Origin: Dissophora ornata | Lineage: Eukaryota; Mortierellomycota; Mortierellomycetes; Mortierellales; Mortierellaceae | Length of the DNA: 22,642 bases | Direction of reading: 5' to 3' | Assembly (NCBI GenBank): GCA_025201705.1 | Contig: MU617123.1 | Span: forward strand, 1 to 22,642 | Shown: one piece after another, positions 10,101 through 20,409 of the stretch | How the letters are laid out: each line of letters begins with the position of its first letter | How positions within the stretch are numbered: the first letter of the stretch is position 1 | Program-made: the position numbers and the translations under genes | The notes under the pieces: generated by a model | Databases searched by the model: none | What the model was told of the DNA's origin: nothing | What the model saw: only the letters and a program-made list of their open reading frames with translations

Positions 10101-13100
10101 TACTCGACCACCGGATTACCCGCTTGATACTCGTAGATCGCTGTCGCCAGTCCTTTCAAAAACACAATACCGTTTTGCGTAAAGCCTTCACCGGATAAGC
10201 TCTCAAAGGCCTTCTTCTCTTGACCGGTGACCTTCTCGATAAGGCGCTTTTTGCCGCGCTCCAGCCACTGCTCCACGAACTGGTCGTACAATGCCACTCT
10301 AGTAACACGAGTGGCTGAGAGGTTTTGTCCAGGATCCACCATGCGTGGCAATACGTCCAAGGACAGGCTCAGCAGAAACGGGTTCGTCACCAGATCTTGA
10401 AGACTTGGAATCTGATTCAATGCATGTAAATAGTCGCTGGCCTGCCAGAGCGGACCCTCCACGGCCACGAATTGCCTGACGTACTCCTGAACTTGACCAT
10501 TGGAGAATGGAGCAATGACCGCTTCTTGAAATAAGGCCGAATCCTCTTGGCGATTGCGGTCTGTTGGCCGGAATCGATCTCGATAATCAGAGCCAAGATA
10601 CTCGCTGCGGCAGCTGATCACCATTTGAGCACGCCATTCTCCCAACTCGTTCAATCGATTGCTCATGTACAAGTTGTGGGTCTGCTGACTCTCGTCGTAG
10701 CCGTCGCAAATTAATATGAATTCACGGTAGCCCTTCAACTCCCGGATTTGAGGCTCTGTGAACTCTTCTCTCCGCAGTTGTTTGGCGATCAGTTCATGTT
10801 CTGGCTTTTCTATGGCTGCCAGGCTGACAAAAAGAGGAATCCGACCGTCCTTTTTCTTGTAGATGTTCCACAAGTCGCACTCCAATTGACGGTTAAAAGT
10901 AGACTTTCCTGCTCCAGAATCGCCTTGCACCAAAAATACTTTCTGATTGCTGTTCAGAAACTCCTTGACTTTGTCCATCAACGGGAATAACACATCATCG
11001 CGGGCTTGTATGCTAGGTTTGGCTTGCGGAGAGATATACACCACCCTTTCTCGCCCTTCTAACCGCCGATCCCTCAGCTGTCGCAAACTGGCCTCAACAT
11101 CCGGCTTGTTCTGAACACGATCGAACAGGGACGGAAAAGTTGTCGGAGGTAAGGCAACCCTCAATGGATGCGGACCTGGACCCGCTGCTCGACAAGCTTG
11201 ATATAATGCTTGCTTCTTGGCATCTCCATCCTTTTCCAGCTCCTGCAGCAGGGTCTCTGCGTCTAGAGAATGTAATGAAGTGGTCGTACAATTAGTTTTT
11301 AGTGGCTGTGGCAATAGTTATGGACGAGGCGATTGTTTCTCGCTCATTCTTTCCTCCTACATACCTTGCAGGGCGTTTTCAGATGAGTTGGCCAGCTGCA
11401 TAAGAATATCAAGGATCCATTGTTTGACGCTGGGTTGCTGGCCCCAGACCACGTCGTTTTGATATATCTCTCCTAGGAACAAAGCAGCGCTATTCCGAGA
11501 ATCGTCATCGCACTCAGGGTTGGCTGCGATCTCTCCTAGCCGTTGACATACCCCCCATTGGAATGCAGGATCGCGCCGACAAGGTGCTTCGCAGACCAGC
11601 TTCTTGAAATCCGTTAATTGGCCATTTTGAAGGAAAACGTCTGCGCCACGCAATGCTTGGTACCAGGCCCGTTTACGACTGACGCTGAAGCCTTCTTTCA
11701 TACAGTCCAGAAAGTCCTTCCCACTCTTGGCTAATGAACTCACATCATCGTAAGCACTTTTGAGTAGTGTAAAGGCCTGTGTTGCTCCGGCCAGTCCTTC
11801 CTGGATATTTCCCAGGCCTTCAACAAACCCATTGAGATCCAGACCCTTTACTGCACTGACCAAACCTGAGACCCCTTTGACCACTTTTCCAGTACGCCGC
11901 ACCGTAGCTTGCCATGGCGTTTCGTTATCCGGAACGTATAATAACGCTTGGAAAGCGTAGGCGGCTTGAAAGACCAAATAAGGGTCAGAATTGCCTTTGA
12001 GGCCATCCAAGTAGGCGGCAAGAGGTTCGTGTATTTCCACGCGATCCAAGCCCTTGACCTTACTATCGGCCATGGCATCCAGAACGTGTGATATCGTCAG
12101 TGTTAGTTGGTTGATGTATTCTGGAGATTGGCTGTGAGTGCCTTGCAAGCGTGTGCTAATGAGCTTCAGTATCTTGACCAAATTGTCAGCATTGATATGG
12201 CCAGGGGTAGCGCGCTGCACCAGTTGTGCCAGTCCTTCAAGCATATCGGAATCTAGCATCTCAGATTGCTCAATGCCATGGAATAGCTGCAGGAGCAAAT
12301 GTTGAAGATCGCCTTTCTCGAGGACCGGCACCAGACACATGACTTCTGCGACAGCCTTTGCATCCTTGAGTTCGTCGCGAGCGAATTCCCTGAGCATGTT
12401 GGTCGCCAGCATCTTCAACCTTTCCTGTTCATCTGTATCCTGCTCTATGGCTTTTAGCCACTTGCGCGCGGGTTGGTCGAGGGTGTCTTTCGGCAATGTC
12501 GAAGCTCGTAAGAGTTCAAGACAGTAAGCGAGTTGAGATATGCTCTTGAGACGCTCCTCCGGTTTGGGTAATTTGTTCAGATCATGAGGCTGATACATGT
12601 CATGAGCAAATATTTTTGGAGAGATTGGTGCAATGTCGCGGTTTGGGTTGACTTGGGGAGGGGACAACGGTTGAACTGCAGGGGGATCCTTAGCGTGATC
12701 CTCAGCGAGATCCTTAACAGGAAGCGAAGCGCCCTTATCGGGTTGAGAGATTGATTGGACGGATTCCTGGACACGCTCCCTGGGACGTATTGATCATGTC
12801 AGATATGTTGTAGTTAGGCGTATGCTGTTATTACTGTGTATGTATCAAAGCGACCAATAACAACGTCTTTCACTTTACCCCCACTTTTCGGCCTTTTTGT
12901 TACTGACTTGTGCTTTGGCACTGTTCCCCAAGCTAATCAACAGCTTTCCAATCTCAGAATACGCAGCAGCAATACCGTCGCGTAGGGCCAGATCGTCAGC
13001 GCGCAAGGAAGACATGACAATCTTTTTCGCCGGCCTTTTCATGCGGGATAATGCTGCCTCTGCGTAGTCGCAGCACTTCAAAGCCAGTTCGGGATCTTTT

Positions 13101-13186
13101 GTTGTGAGAGCATTCTCCAAATGAAGATTCGCAAGTTCTAGCGCCTGTTGTGGCGAGAGACCACTTGCAAACACACGGCTGAGCAT
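7124..13186 (-). CDS. NLR/STAND receptor-like protein: TPR-like, ARM-like, NACHT, pentapeptide, WD40 (1953 aa)
   Basis: Exons are 12879-13186, 11365-12779 and 7124-11262. The introns are 99 and 102 bases (GTAAAG...CCAG, with CTAAC before the acceptor, and GTATGT...CTAG), and both joins keep phase (KAEKWG/ERVQES and NSSENALQ/DAETLLQ). Domains: a helical N-terminus (1-103) with a TPR-like unit at 72-103; a Pro-rich linker (about 110-160); an all-helical ARM/HEAT-like region (about 165-570); a NACHT NTPase with Walker A GDSGAGKST at 688-696, Walker B LICDGYDE at 758-765 and sensor-like SCRSEYLG following; a Ser-rich acidic insert (about 1020-1060); pentapeptide repeats (1127-1184, GADL/GADM units); WD40 repeats (about 1197-1855); and a 98-residue tail. 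The architecture is that of fungal NLR-like signal-transducing NTPases, thought to sense non-self through WD40 and switch through the NACHT domain. No known death or enzymatic effector domain is visible. Function is inferred from family. Confidence 0.9.
7421..9400 (-). repeat. WD40 tandem array, 126-base units
   Basis: The 3' third of the NLR gene is a head-to-tail array of 42-residue (126-base) units, each of the form xxIxxVxYSPxGDQIASGxxDNTVRLWDVETGxCxxTLxGHS. About 13 units are regular, flanked by two or three divergent ones, which would make two seven-bladed propellers. One unit (ending DCCPLNGHS) is one codon short, and one has WG for WD. The most variable residues are the first five after each GHS, while the SPxGDQIASG and NTVRLWDVETG segments stay nearly constant. 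Confidence 0.92.
9434..9607 (-). repeat. pentapeptide-repeat segment of the NLR gene
   Basis: This encodes about 58 residues with five-residue periodicity (FNGADLQGIQIPGADL, then GADM, AWLRDANLSKVRM), the A(D/N)LXX pattern of pentapeptide repeats. It forms the bridge between NACHT and WD40. Such quadrilateral beta-helices are rigid spacers or binding surfaces; the role here is unknown. Confidence 0.7.
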
Positions 13187-13375
13187 ATTGATTTCTGATT
13201 TTCTGATCCGTCCAGTGCTTTTTTTTTCCTTCCTTGTTCCTTGTTCTGTGTTCCTGGTTCCTGGCTATGACAGAGCAAGTTCAATGGTAATATTAGCGAC
13301 TCCGTCGTAAAGCACTAGACATGTTCTAACAGCCACAGTCTTCCAAGAAGGACGAGACGGGTCACTTACGCAAAT

Positions 13376-13527
13376 CTGCTTCTTGTTGCTCAAGTATGTC
13401 CAAGCAAGAGCAAGGTGGTGGTCGGGAAGAGCGATATCCTCTCTGCTCTTATAGCTTCTAGATGAAATAACTGTTATCTAGCAAGGGTGATTAATATCCT
13501 TACATGCTGCTTCTTGGCTCAAGTATG
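13376..13527 (+). repeat. short direct repeat upstream of the NLR gene
   Basis: CTGCTTCTTGTTGCTCAAGT at 13376, continuing as ATG, recurs at 13507-13527 as CTGCTTCTTGGCTCAAGTAT plus G, differing by a two-base indel. The copies start 131 bases apart, 190-340 bases upstream of the NLR ATG. They could be regulatory or the trace of a small duplication. Confidence 0.4.
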
Positions 13528-14206
13528 CTGGTTCAGGCACAGACAGGAAAGGATTTCCTTTGGATAAATGGTGTTGTTAATTACCAACAAGTCACCACTG
13601 GACAGTTCTTAATATGCTTACTCGGCCCGTACAGACATGCGCAAGACACAGGGAGAGGAGGGAGGGAGAGAAGGGGGGAAAGTGAGAATGGTAGCGGACA
13701 GTTCCCGACGGCTTCGAGTCCTGGGTGTAATTGGAAAGAAGAGAAGAGGAAAGATGCTTTCCGTCCATTCCGCCCCCACTGTCACTTTCTATTCTTCGCC
13801 TCATGCCGTGTAACATGTAATGCATGAATGCATGGGCTCTTTCGGGATAGGGATGAGTATGTCTAACGCCCATACTCTTTGATTATCCTCGACTTTTGCG
13901 ACCTTCATTCCCGTCATCTTCCCCCTCTCTTTTTTTTTATTGTGCATATCATACTCAGGAAGTATGGCATAGCTGGGAGATGCTGCAATGATAAGAAGAA
14001 ACGAGAAAATATTGTCAACAAAAGATGACGACGGTCGGATCATTTGTACATCCCTTCTGTGTTTTGTGCCATGGCAAGTCAGTCGAAAGCGTATGTTGAA
14101 AAACACTCATCGCCGCCTCCCACAAATGGTTCTGGGAAAGGGCACATGCGTCAATTCAGTCTCTCAAGATGAAACACAAGAATATCCATGAAATAAACAT
14201 GCCTTT

Positions 14207-14228
14207 TTTCGTAGACTTCTCTACGAAA
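14207..14228 (+). repeat. perfect hairpin, 9-bp stem and 4-base loop
   Basis: TTTCGTAGA, loop CTTC, TCTACGAAA. The stem is perfect and stands in non-coding sequence with no gene directly beside it. It could be a structured RNA element or a chance palindrome. Confidence 0.5.
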
Positions 14229-15371
14229 GAGACCCGGTATTTCATGTCTACTCCTGGGGGCGGAGGTGGGGGGTAAATTGGGGTGCCAGATCACGTACTT
14301 ATTGGTATGCTTGGGTAATGTCTTCATGGTAGGACTGAACTAAAGGTCGAGATCCGCCGTCAGTCGAGTCGTATTTATCGCTAGACGTCTCGAGCTCAAG
14401 CGTTCATCGCAGGGCATTTCGATAGTATTCGGGGGGCTTAATGAATATGTTGGTCGCTGCGGAGTTCAGGTATACAGGCTTTGTATACCTTAAATTAAAG
14501 ACCCACACGACGCGTCGGATACGCGTGTACCATGTCGCCCCATCCCTTGATGCTGCAGACCCGGGGTTCTACTAACTTTAAATACAAGCTGACTTGTCTG
14601 GGGCTTGTTGCATGGAAGTCCTATTCCATTAAAGGATGGTACTTTACGGGACAAGAGTCGAGAAGACATGCTAGTTTATTACCTAAATGGCTTCTACGGA
14701 AACTGCTCCTGGACCGCGACTGGATTGGGTTCAGCGTCAAAAATCATTTCTCCTATTTCTTTGACCAGCAGGACAAGTACAGTACTATGGCCTTATAGGT
14801 GAGCTCCTTTCCAAGGACCGCCACAATCGCCATCTTGATATCAAGAACTAGAGCAAATCACTTTGAGATTTGCTTGTGAGCAGTCAAGTAGAACAGCTAT
14901 TCCTCGCCACATCTGGCTTCCTTAGGATCCTGGAAAGAACCTTAACATATAACTTTCCGTCCTTTTGATATCACAGGTCGCGGTGATACCATAGTCCTGC
15001 GAGCCACGAAGCATACCCGCGCATTGTGCCTCAATAGGATTCAAGGAACTGCGTCGTCTAATCCGCTGCTGCAGGGGTTTGCAGCATTGTTGATCTATCC
15101 GGTGACTTTCTCGAAGACTACGTCCTTGGTTTGCGCGGGGCTGATACTGCCTATGCAGGTATCGACCTTGGCGGTTCGTATATGGAGTGCTCCAGCATTT
15201 AAAAAAAAAGAACTTCTTCATTATTGCGATTTGTATTTGAGGGCGACAGGACTGGAGCTATATCACTTGAAATGAACGATGGCGATGTGGCAAGAGATAT
15301 AACATCTTACGTGTCGTGATAAAAGAGAGAAGAGAGACTGGAGGTGACAGTGTTTTGAGTGGGGAGCTGTG

Positions 15372-16829
15372 CTAGACAGTGAAGACTTCAGTCCCAAGCC
15401 AAACGCTTTCAAGAATATCGAACTTCAGTAAATGTCTCGCGACTCGAGCTTCAATCGAGTTGAACTCAAGTGTGCTCACTGGTTCGACTCGGTCGTCATC
15501 GTCATCATCCAAGTCTGGGCTCGGGCATGGGTTCAAATCAGGTTTTGGGTCCCCGACGTCCTGATCCGAGTCTTCGTCTAAGTTTGACCCCCCACCCCAA
15601 ATGTCACTCCACTTTCGCTTTCGGACGTTTCTGCCAGTCTTCCATAACATAATTGCCTTCTCAATCTTTTCCTTCGTATCGAGGCCACGGACTCTGACAT
15701 GAAGAGTCATTAAGTATTTACAGCCCCAACTCCCTTTCTCGACTTCATCCATATCCATCTCATGCAGCGGGAAGCTGAGAGTTATCAACTCATTGCATAT
15801 TCGAGGGATAAGCTGCATGATCCGACCTGATCCTTGGAGATGGTCCTTCACTGGGTTTGGATCTGAGGATTCCAATATATTTTTTTGCAGCAGGAATGTG
15901 TCAAGGTGCCAGATGGACTTGTGGTGTGTCAATATGGCGACGATCGCGTCGATCGTCAGATGGTCGTACTTCACTTTTAGCTCTATCAGACGTTCGAACC
16001 CATGGAGCACAAGCTGTGCTACAACCGGACCCGGTGACGGGCAATAAAAGGATTTGAGCATAGGACAGTATTTCGTCGCCTGCTCCTTGAAGACTGGCGT
16101 GGAGACATCCAATTCTCCATAGTCGAAGGTATTCCAAGTGCGAAGACTCGGAAAGTGAGCCAGGAGCGGCTGTGCATTCGGCGAATTGTCATCAACATGA
16201 AAAACTTGATTTAGCGGGGCTACAAGGCTGTCCACTCGTGGATGCTGGTATATATCGGATGACGAGCGCGAAACAAGGCTGGTTTTGTACATTTGCACCA
16301 CAACAAGTGCATCGCATCCTCGTAGCAGGGCCGAAAATGAATTCCGTGACATACAAACACCTTGTAGCTTGAGAACAGTCAGTTTGCTACCAGAGTGCAA
16401 AACATCCATCGGAACCGAGAGATTCTTGCTGTCTGGCACCGCTGCAAGATCCAGGAACTCAAGGCTGGCACTATTCTGCCGTAGAAGGTCGTAGCTGTTA
16501 ACTCGAAAGCGGAGGGATGGTTGAATGACCATCGTAAGACTTACTACTCTGGATACACTGAGTGATAGGAGAGCCTCGAGTTGCGCCAACTCTTTAAGGT
16601 TCTTGACGATGCGGATGTGGTGACCGTTCTTGGCGATGGTCTCTGTATCCAGAGCCACAAACCTTTCGTGGACGGCAAAGTCTACGACTCGCCAGATCGA
16701 GGCTAGAAAGTCGCTCGTCCACGCTCGGCAGACTTGTGCGCAGGCGACTGCATCTTTGGGTTCGAGGATCCGAGCGATTTGCGCGCGGATCTCTGGAAGT
16801 TGTAGTGGATTCTTGACTACGGCATCCAT
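15372..16829 (-). CDS. F-box / leucine-rich-type protein (485 aa)
   Basis: This is a single-exon ORF. The N-terminus (about 8-55) fits an F-box: LQLPEIRAQIARILEPKDAV, then ACAQVCRAW and SIWRVVDF. F-box proteins bind Skp1 and bring substrates to SCF ubiquitin ligases. Residues 60-380 show Leu-rich stretches typical of degenerate LRRs in fungal F-box families (LEFLDLAAVPDS, LTVLKLQGVCMS, CPMLKSFYCP, LITLSFPLHEMDM). A disordered insert (about 400-450) is very acidic, with six Asp in a row and SDQDVGDPKPDLNP, and the chain ends with a short helical segment. Substrate unknown. Such genes are numerous in this kind of fungus, and nothing here ties it functionally to its neighbours. Confidence 0.8.
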   Translation of the reverse strand: MDAVVKNPLQLPEIRAQIARILEPKDAVACAQVCRAWTSDFLASIWRVVDFAVHERFVALDTETIAKNGHHIRIVKNLKELAQLEALLSLSVSRVVSLTMVIQPSLRFRVNSYDLLRQNSASLEFLDLAAVPDSKNLSVPMDVLHSGSKLTVLKLQGVCMSRNSFSALLRGCDALVVVQMYKTSLVSRSSSDIYQHPRVDSLVAPLNQVFHVDDNSPNAQPLLAHFPSLRTWNTFDYGELDVSTPVFKEQATKYCPMLKSFYCPSPGPVVAQLVLHGFERLIELKVKYDHLTIDAIVAILTHHKSIWHLDTFLLQKNILESSDPNPVKDHLQGSGRIMQLIPRICNELITLSFPLHEMDMDEVEKGSWGCKYLMTLHVRVRGLDTKEKIEKAIMLWKTGRNVRKRKWSDIWGGGSNLDEDSDQDVGDPKPDLNPCPSPDLDDDDDDRVEPVSTLEFNSIEARVARHLLKFDILESVWLGTEVFTV

Positions 16830-17113
16830 TATGGTGTGGGTGACAAATGGCGAAAGCGAGTACGGATGAAACTTGTATGGTTGGTCGCCTCTGTTGATTC
16901 AGTAATGACGATGCTGCGGTATTGTTACGTTGAAGATCACCCGAATGAGTTCCTCAATTCCGCAATGAGGTCAGGGAAGAAAGCGAAGCGAAAGTACAAT
17001 ATTACAGGAACAAATATTTTATTTTTTTGCCATTGTGACCCTGGGGTCCTTGTTAACGCACGAAGAGAAAACCAAAATCAAATCGTTGCCTCGGACAGTC
17101 GTTGGTGACTCTC
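16830..17113. other. intergenic space upstream of the F-box gene, downstream of the NIPA-like gene
   Basis: This contains the promoter of the F-box gene and the 3' flank of the transporter, with an AATAAA on the minus strand at 17018-17023, about 91 bases past the transporter stop. I see no coding sequence. Confidence 0.5.
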
Positions 17114-20100
17114 TCAGAGCTCTTCTTGGTCGAGCTCAATAGCTTGCATCGACTGAGACGGTGTCATTCCCATCCACAGGCTCGTTGATGATACCGATTC
17201 GGGGAACGACCCATGCTTACCGCCGCCGCTGCTATAGCCATGCTCTCCATCCGCGATCTGAGCAAGTGACGTGGACGTGGACATAATGGGCATAGCAGAT
17301 CCAATGCTGCTGATACTACTCGTCGTCATAGAGTGCTGCAGCTGTGAGGTTGGATGATGCTGATGTTGTTGGAGTTGCTGTAGTTGCTGCTGGACACTCA
17401 ATGGAAACATAGAAGATCCAGCTCCAGAGCTAGTGGCACCGAACGTCCCTGTCGACGACGCAAACGACGTTGGTCCGGTCAAGGAAGACACGTTTTGTCC
17501 ACCGCCAACTGCAGCCAGTGTTGCAGCGAGGCCTTGGTCGTTCTTGGTCGTAAACGATAACTGTTTACCATGGGTTGCAGAGGATGAGAATGAGGGAGAG
17601 CGATGACGATGTTGGTGGTGAGAAGGAGGAAGATACAGAGAGGACGCTGGCGGTGGCGTCCCTGTGAAAAAATGGTTCTGATAGCTCTGAGGTTCCCGCG
17701 GGCTCTCCTCTCCGTCATACGAATGGAACGCTCCTACTGGACTTAATGGTCCACCCATTTTATGTGCCATTGCTGCATTGGTAGCCCAGATACCGCTTCC
17801 GCCCTCTTGTATTGATTGTCTACGCGAGTGAGCTGGCGAATATATGTGACCACTAGGTGCAGGCGATGAAGACCTAGAGGAGTTCCTAGAGCCGACAGAG
17901 CCGTGTTCTCCGAATAACATCGAGTGCTTCATCCTCCTGTTTGGTTCTTCCCACTCGGAAGGCAGTCCTGTCGAGGAGTCGCGACGTGAATGGCCACGGC
18001 GGTATCTAGCATCGCGTACCTGACTTGGTGAGGCAGGCATGATGGTGCTAGTGGCGATAGAGTTTCTGCGCAGAACCTTGAAGGGGTTTAGGTCTTCAAA
18101 CACTTGATCCATCTTCGCACTTCCAATTGTCCAGCGAGGGGAGCGTCCACATTGATCTTTCGGCGCGAGTGAAGACGATCCGTGTCCTCCTAGTCCAGCT
18201 GCACCTTCTTGAAGATGCTTCGGTTTGATAGGAAAGGGCGAGTTGGTGTACTGTGCACGAAATTCACTAGGCGACATGGGTCTTGACTCATCTGAGGACA
18301 GTCGTGCAGAAGTTGGATTCCTTCTGGTTTCCGACCGTCCTCTAGCCGCAAAGCTTGTGTCGATCTGTGGTAACCTGGACCCTCGACCTTCACGCCCTCG
18401 ATCAACACTAGACCGCCTGTCTTGCAGCCCGAACGCCTTAAGGACCGTGTGGGGCAGGCTGCTTCTTCTTGTATGAACATACTTTCCTGGGCCTTGATCC
18501 TCATCCAACAACACGCGTGTCACATTTGCAGAGACGATCGACCCTGCGATTCCAACTCCAGGACCCCTCGATCCATCCAAATCCAGTGCTGTAAGCCCGG
18601 CCCTTCCTCTCTTGTCTACCTCTTCTAGAATCGAGGATTTCCTGATCGCCGCAATGTCACTGTCGTCCACGGCCTTTTCCAACGACCCGATCTTGTCTGT
18701 TTTCCTGCCTCCCTTGTTGAGTTGTATTCCGTCCTGCACCTTGGAGCCTCCTTCCTCGCCGTCATCGCGGTGGTTTCCATTTCTTGCATCAGATGGTATG
18801 TTGTTTCCCGGTATTACCACTTCAGGTTTTGGTACACTGAGCATGCGGACGCCAAATATCAAGAGTCCGATGCCAAGCAAGATGAGTATGAGAACCCATG
18901 GCTGATAGCTGTGGATTTGATTTAAGTAAATGGTCGAGTTGATGAGCCCGAACGCAGTGTAATATCCGTAGAACATGGGCACTACCAACACAGAATCGTA
19001 CAGCTTCAGTGCTGTGTTCATGCAGTAAACCTATATGGCCAATAACAGTTAGCTCTGCATCCAATGTTAACATGCAGACAGCGCACACTACAATATGAAT
19101 GCTTGCCTGCAAAATCGCCGTAAAGACCAGGATGAACAGGATAAAAGAACTAAGCATATCGTAGAACTGATTATGTCCCGCAAAAGTCGATGTCACTAAC
19201 TTGATGCCGCTCTTCGCCAACAACAGCGTCTGACTGGCAAGCAGGCCTCCGCTCGTCGCCATAATCATCGCCACGACCTTTCTCAGCCTCAAATCCCTTG
19301 CCTCAGCCTTCAAATCTTCATCGCCCTCCAATGTCAGCCCTGAGAATATCCTGGAGAACCAATTGGTTCCCAGTAACTTTGTCAACTTCGTCTTCATCTT
19401 TTTTCGTATCTGCCCTGATTCGTCATCCAATGAAATGGCCCAGTAGGCATACAGCCCCAACGACAGGAGTGTAAAGACGACCATATTCAGGACTGAAAAG
19501 TAAATGATGAAGACAAGTCTGGAGAAGAGCGCTTTGAGTTCTGAGATGGTGAGCGACTCCTCGATGTCGCCACCAGAGTTCATCCCTCCAAAGATCACGA
19601 TCCACACGACGGAGAACATGACGACAATGGTACCGAGGACATCCTTTCTGGTGATTTTAGTTCCGACCAGGATCTTTGCGAAGATAAAGTTGAAGATCAA
19701 GGCGATGGAGCCCAGAGGCGCAACCCATTGCGCTTTCAGAAAGTCTAAGAAATGATAGTATGAATCATACTGAGAATGTTAGGTGGTTGCGTACTACATC
19801 TTCTCTATCACCCTGAAGTTCTTTGACACACGTTCTCTTGGTAGATCTCGCCCTCTTTCTAAAGTTTCGATGGCTTCGCGGAGCGCTCCTCATCGATAAT
19901 GTCTACACGCCTGTTCTTGTTAAGCGCGCAGTTTGCTTGCATGAAATAATTTTCGTAGATCAGCGATGTCCCCCTTTGCCCTTTGGTTTAGTATCGTTTC
20001 GAATAAAAATCGCAAACTCATTCCCGTATGCGCTTTTCTATGTCAACTCGATCAAGAGTCCCGATACTAGAGATACTAGAGATGAACACAATGATCGCTG

Positions 20101-20409
20101 TCTGTCTCTTGCCTCTACCAGGCATGTACGCGCTGTGTAGGGGAGGGGATGTTTTCAGATTTTGAGCAAAATGAACGTACTAAGTGCAATTGTACTCCCT
20201 GCAAGCTGGCTCCCCACATAGAGATACAATCCGACATGCCACAGGGGCCTTCCACATTCATGGCGTTGCCGTTCCTGGGAGCAAACACTGTTCCTGACAT
20301 GGTCTAGTTTGAGTAGGTTGAGTCCTGCCGCGTTCATGATCGACGCGATCAATGAAACGATCAATCCGATCAGAGTATCGAGGAGGGGACTCCCCGTAAC
20401 AGCTGGCAT
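17114..20409 (-). CDS. NIPA-like (DUF803) magnesium transporter, three exons (927 aa)
   Basis: Exons are 20181-20409, 19107-19744 and 17114-19030. Intron 1 is 436 bases (GTACGT...TTAG) and intron 2 is 76 bases with a GC donor (GCAAGC...ATAG). Both joins restore family motifs: GSTIAL/NFLKAQWVAPLGS and LVFTAILQ/VYCMNTALKLYDS. About nine membrane segments fill residues 1-354: LIGLIVSLIASIMNAAG; HVGLYLYVGSQLAGSTIAL; WVAPLGSIALIFNFIFA; VLGTIVVMFSVVWIVIF; a span near 150; VVAMIMATSGGLLASQTLLL; SSFILFILVFTAI; LVVPMFYGYYTAFGLI; and WVLILILLGIGLLIFGV. This is the NIPA/DUF803 pattern of Mg2+ carriers, a relative of the EamA fold. A roughly 570-residue Ser/Pro/Gln-rich cytosolic tail follows, with Arg-Ser motifs (RRNS, RRSSV) that could be phosphorylated. 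The substrate is inferred from family. Confidence 0.88.
19031..19106 (-). other. GC-AG intron of the NIPA-like gene
   Basis: The 5' end reads CAG/GCAAGC and the 3' end ATAG/GTTTAC. The 76-base length is ordinary. Joining here gives FTAILQVYCMNTALKLYDS in phase, matching the family pattern of a basic/aromatic stretch before the next membrane span. No GT donor close by does the same. Confidence 0.7.

Larger units (their letters stand above)
13187..15371. other. 2.2 kb gene-poor region upstream of the NLR gene
   Basis: No gene can be supported. Near the NLR start there is a pyrimidine-rich leader with repeated TTCCT/TTCCTGG (13217-13265). A direct repeat (13376-13398 and 13507-13527) and a perfect 9-bp stem hairpin (14207-14228) occur. 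From about 14530 to 15240 several short open frames in different phases look like broken coding sequence (see findings), but none has a recognisable family. A TATAC duplication (GTATACAGGCTTTGTATAC) lies near 14470-14490. Confidence 0.4.

Noticed and set aside
11094..11314. Start of a separate NACHT gene at 11314 (MPQPLKTNC...)
   Set aside because: The first 17 residues are translated intron. A CTAG acceptor at 11263-11266 joins in phase to the upstream exon, and the decayed paralogue carries both halves.
14300..14520. tRNA or other structured RNA near 14340-14520
   Set aside because: I could not find a cloverleaf with acceptor, anticodon and T-arm consensus; only scattered short palindromes are seen.
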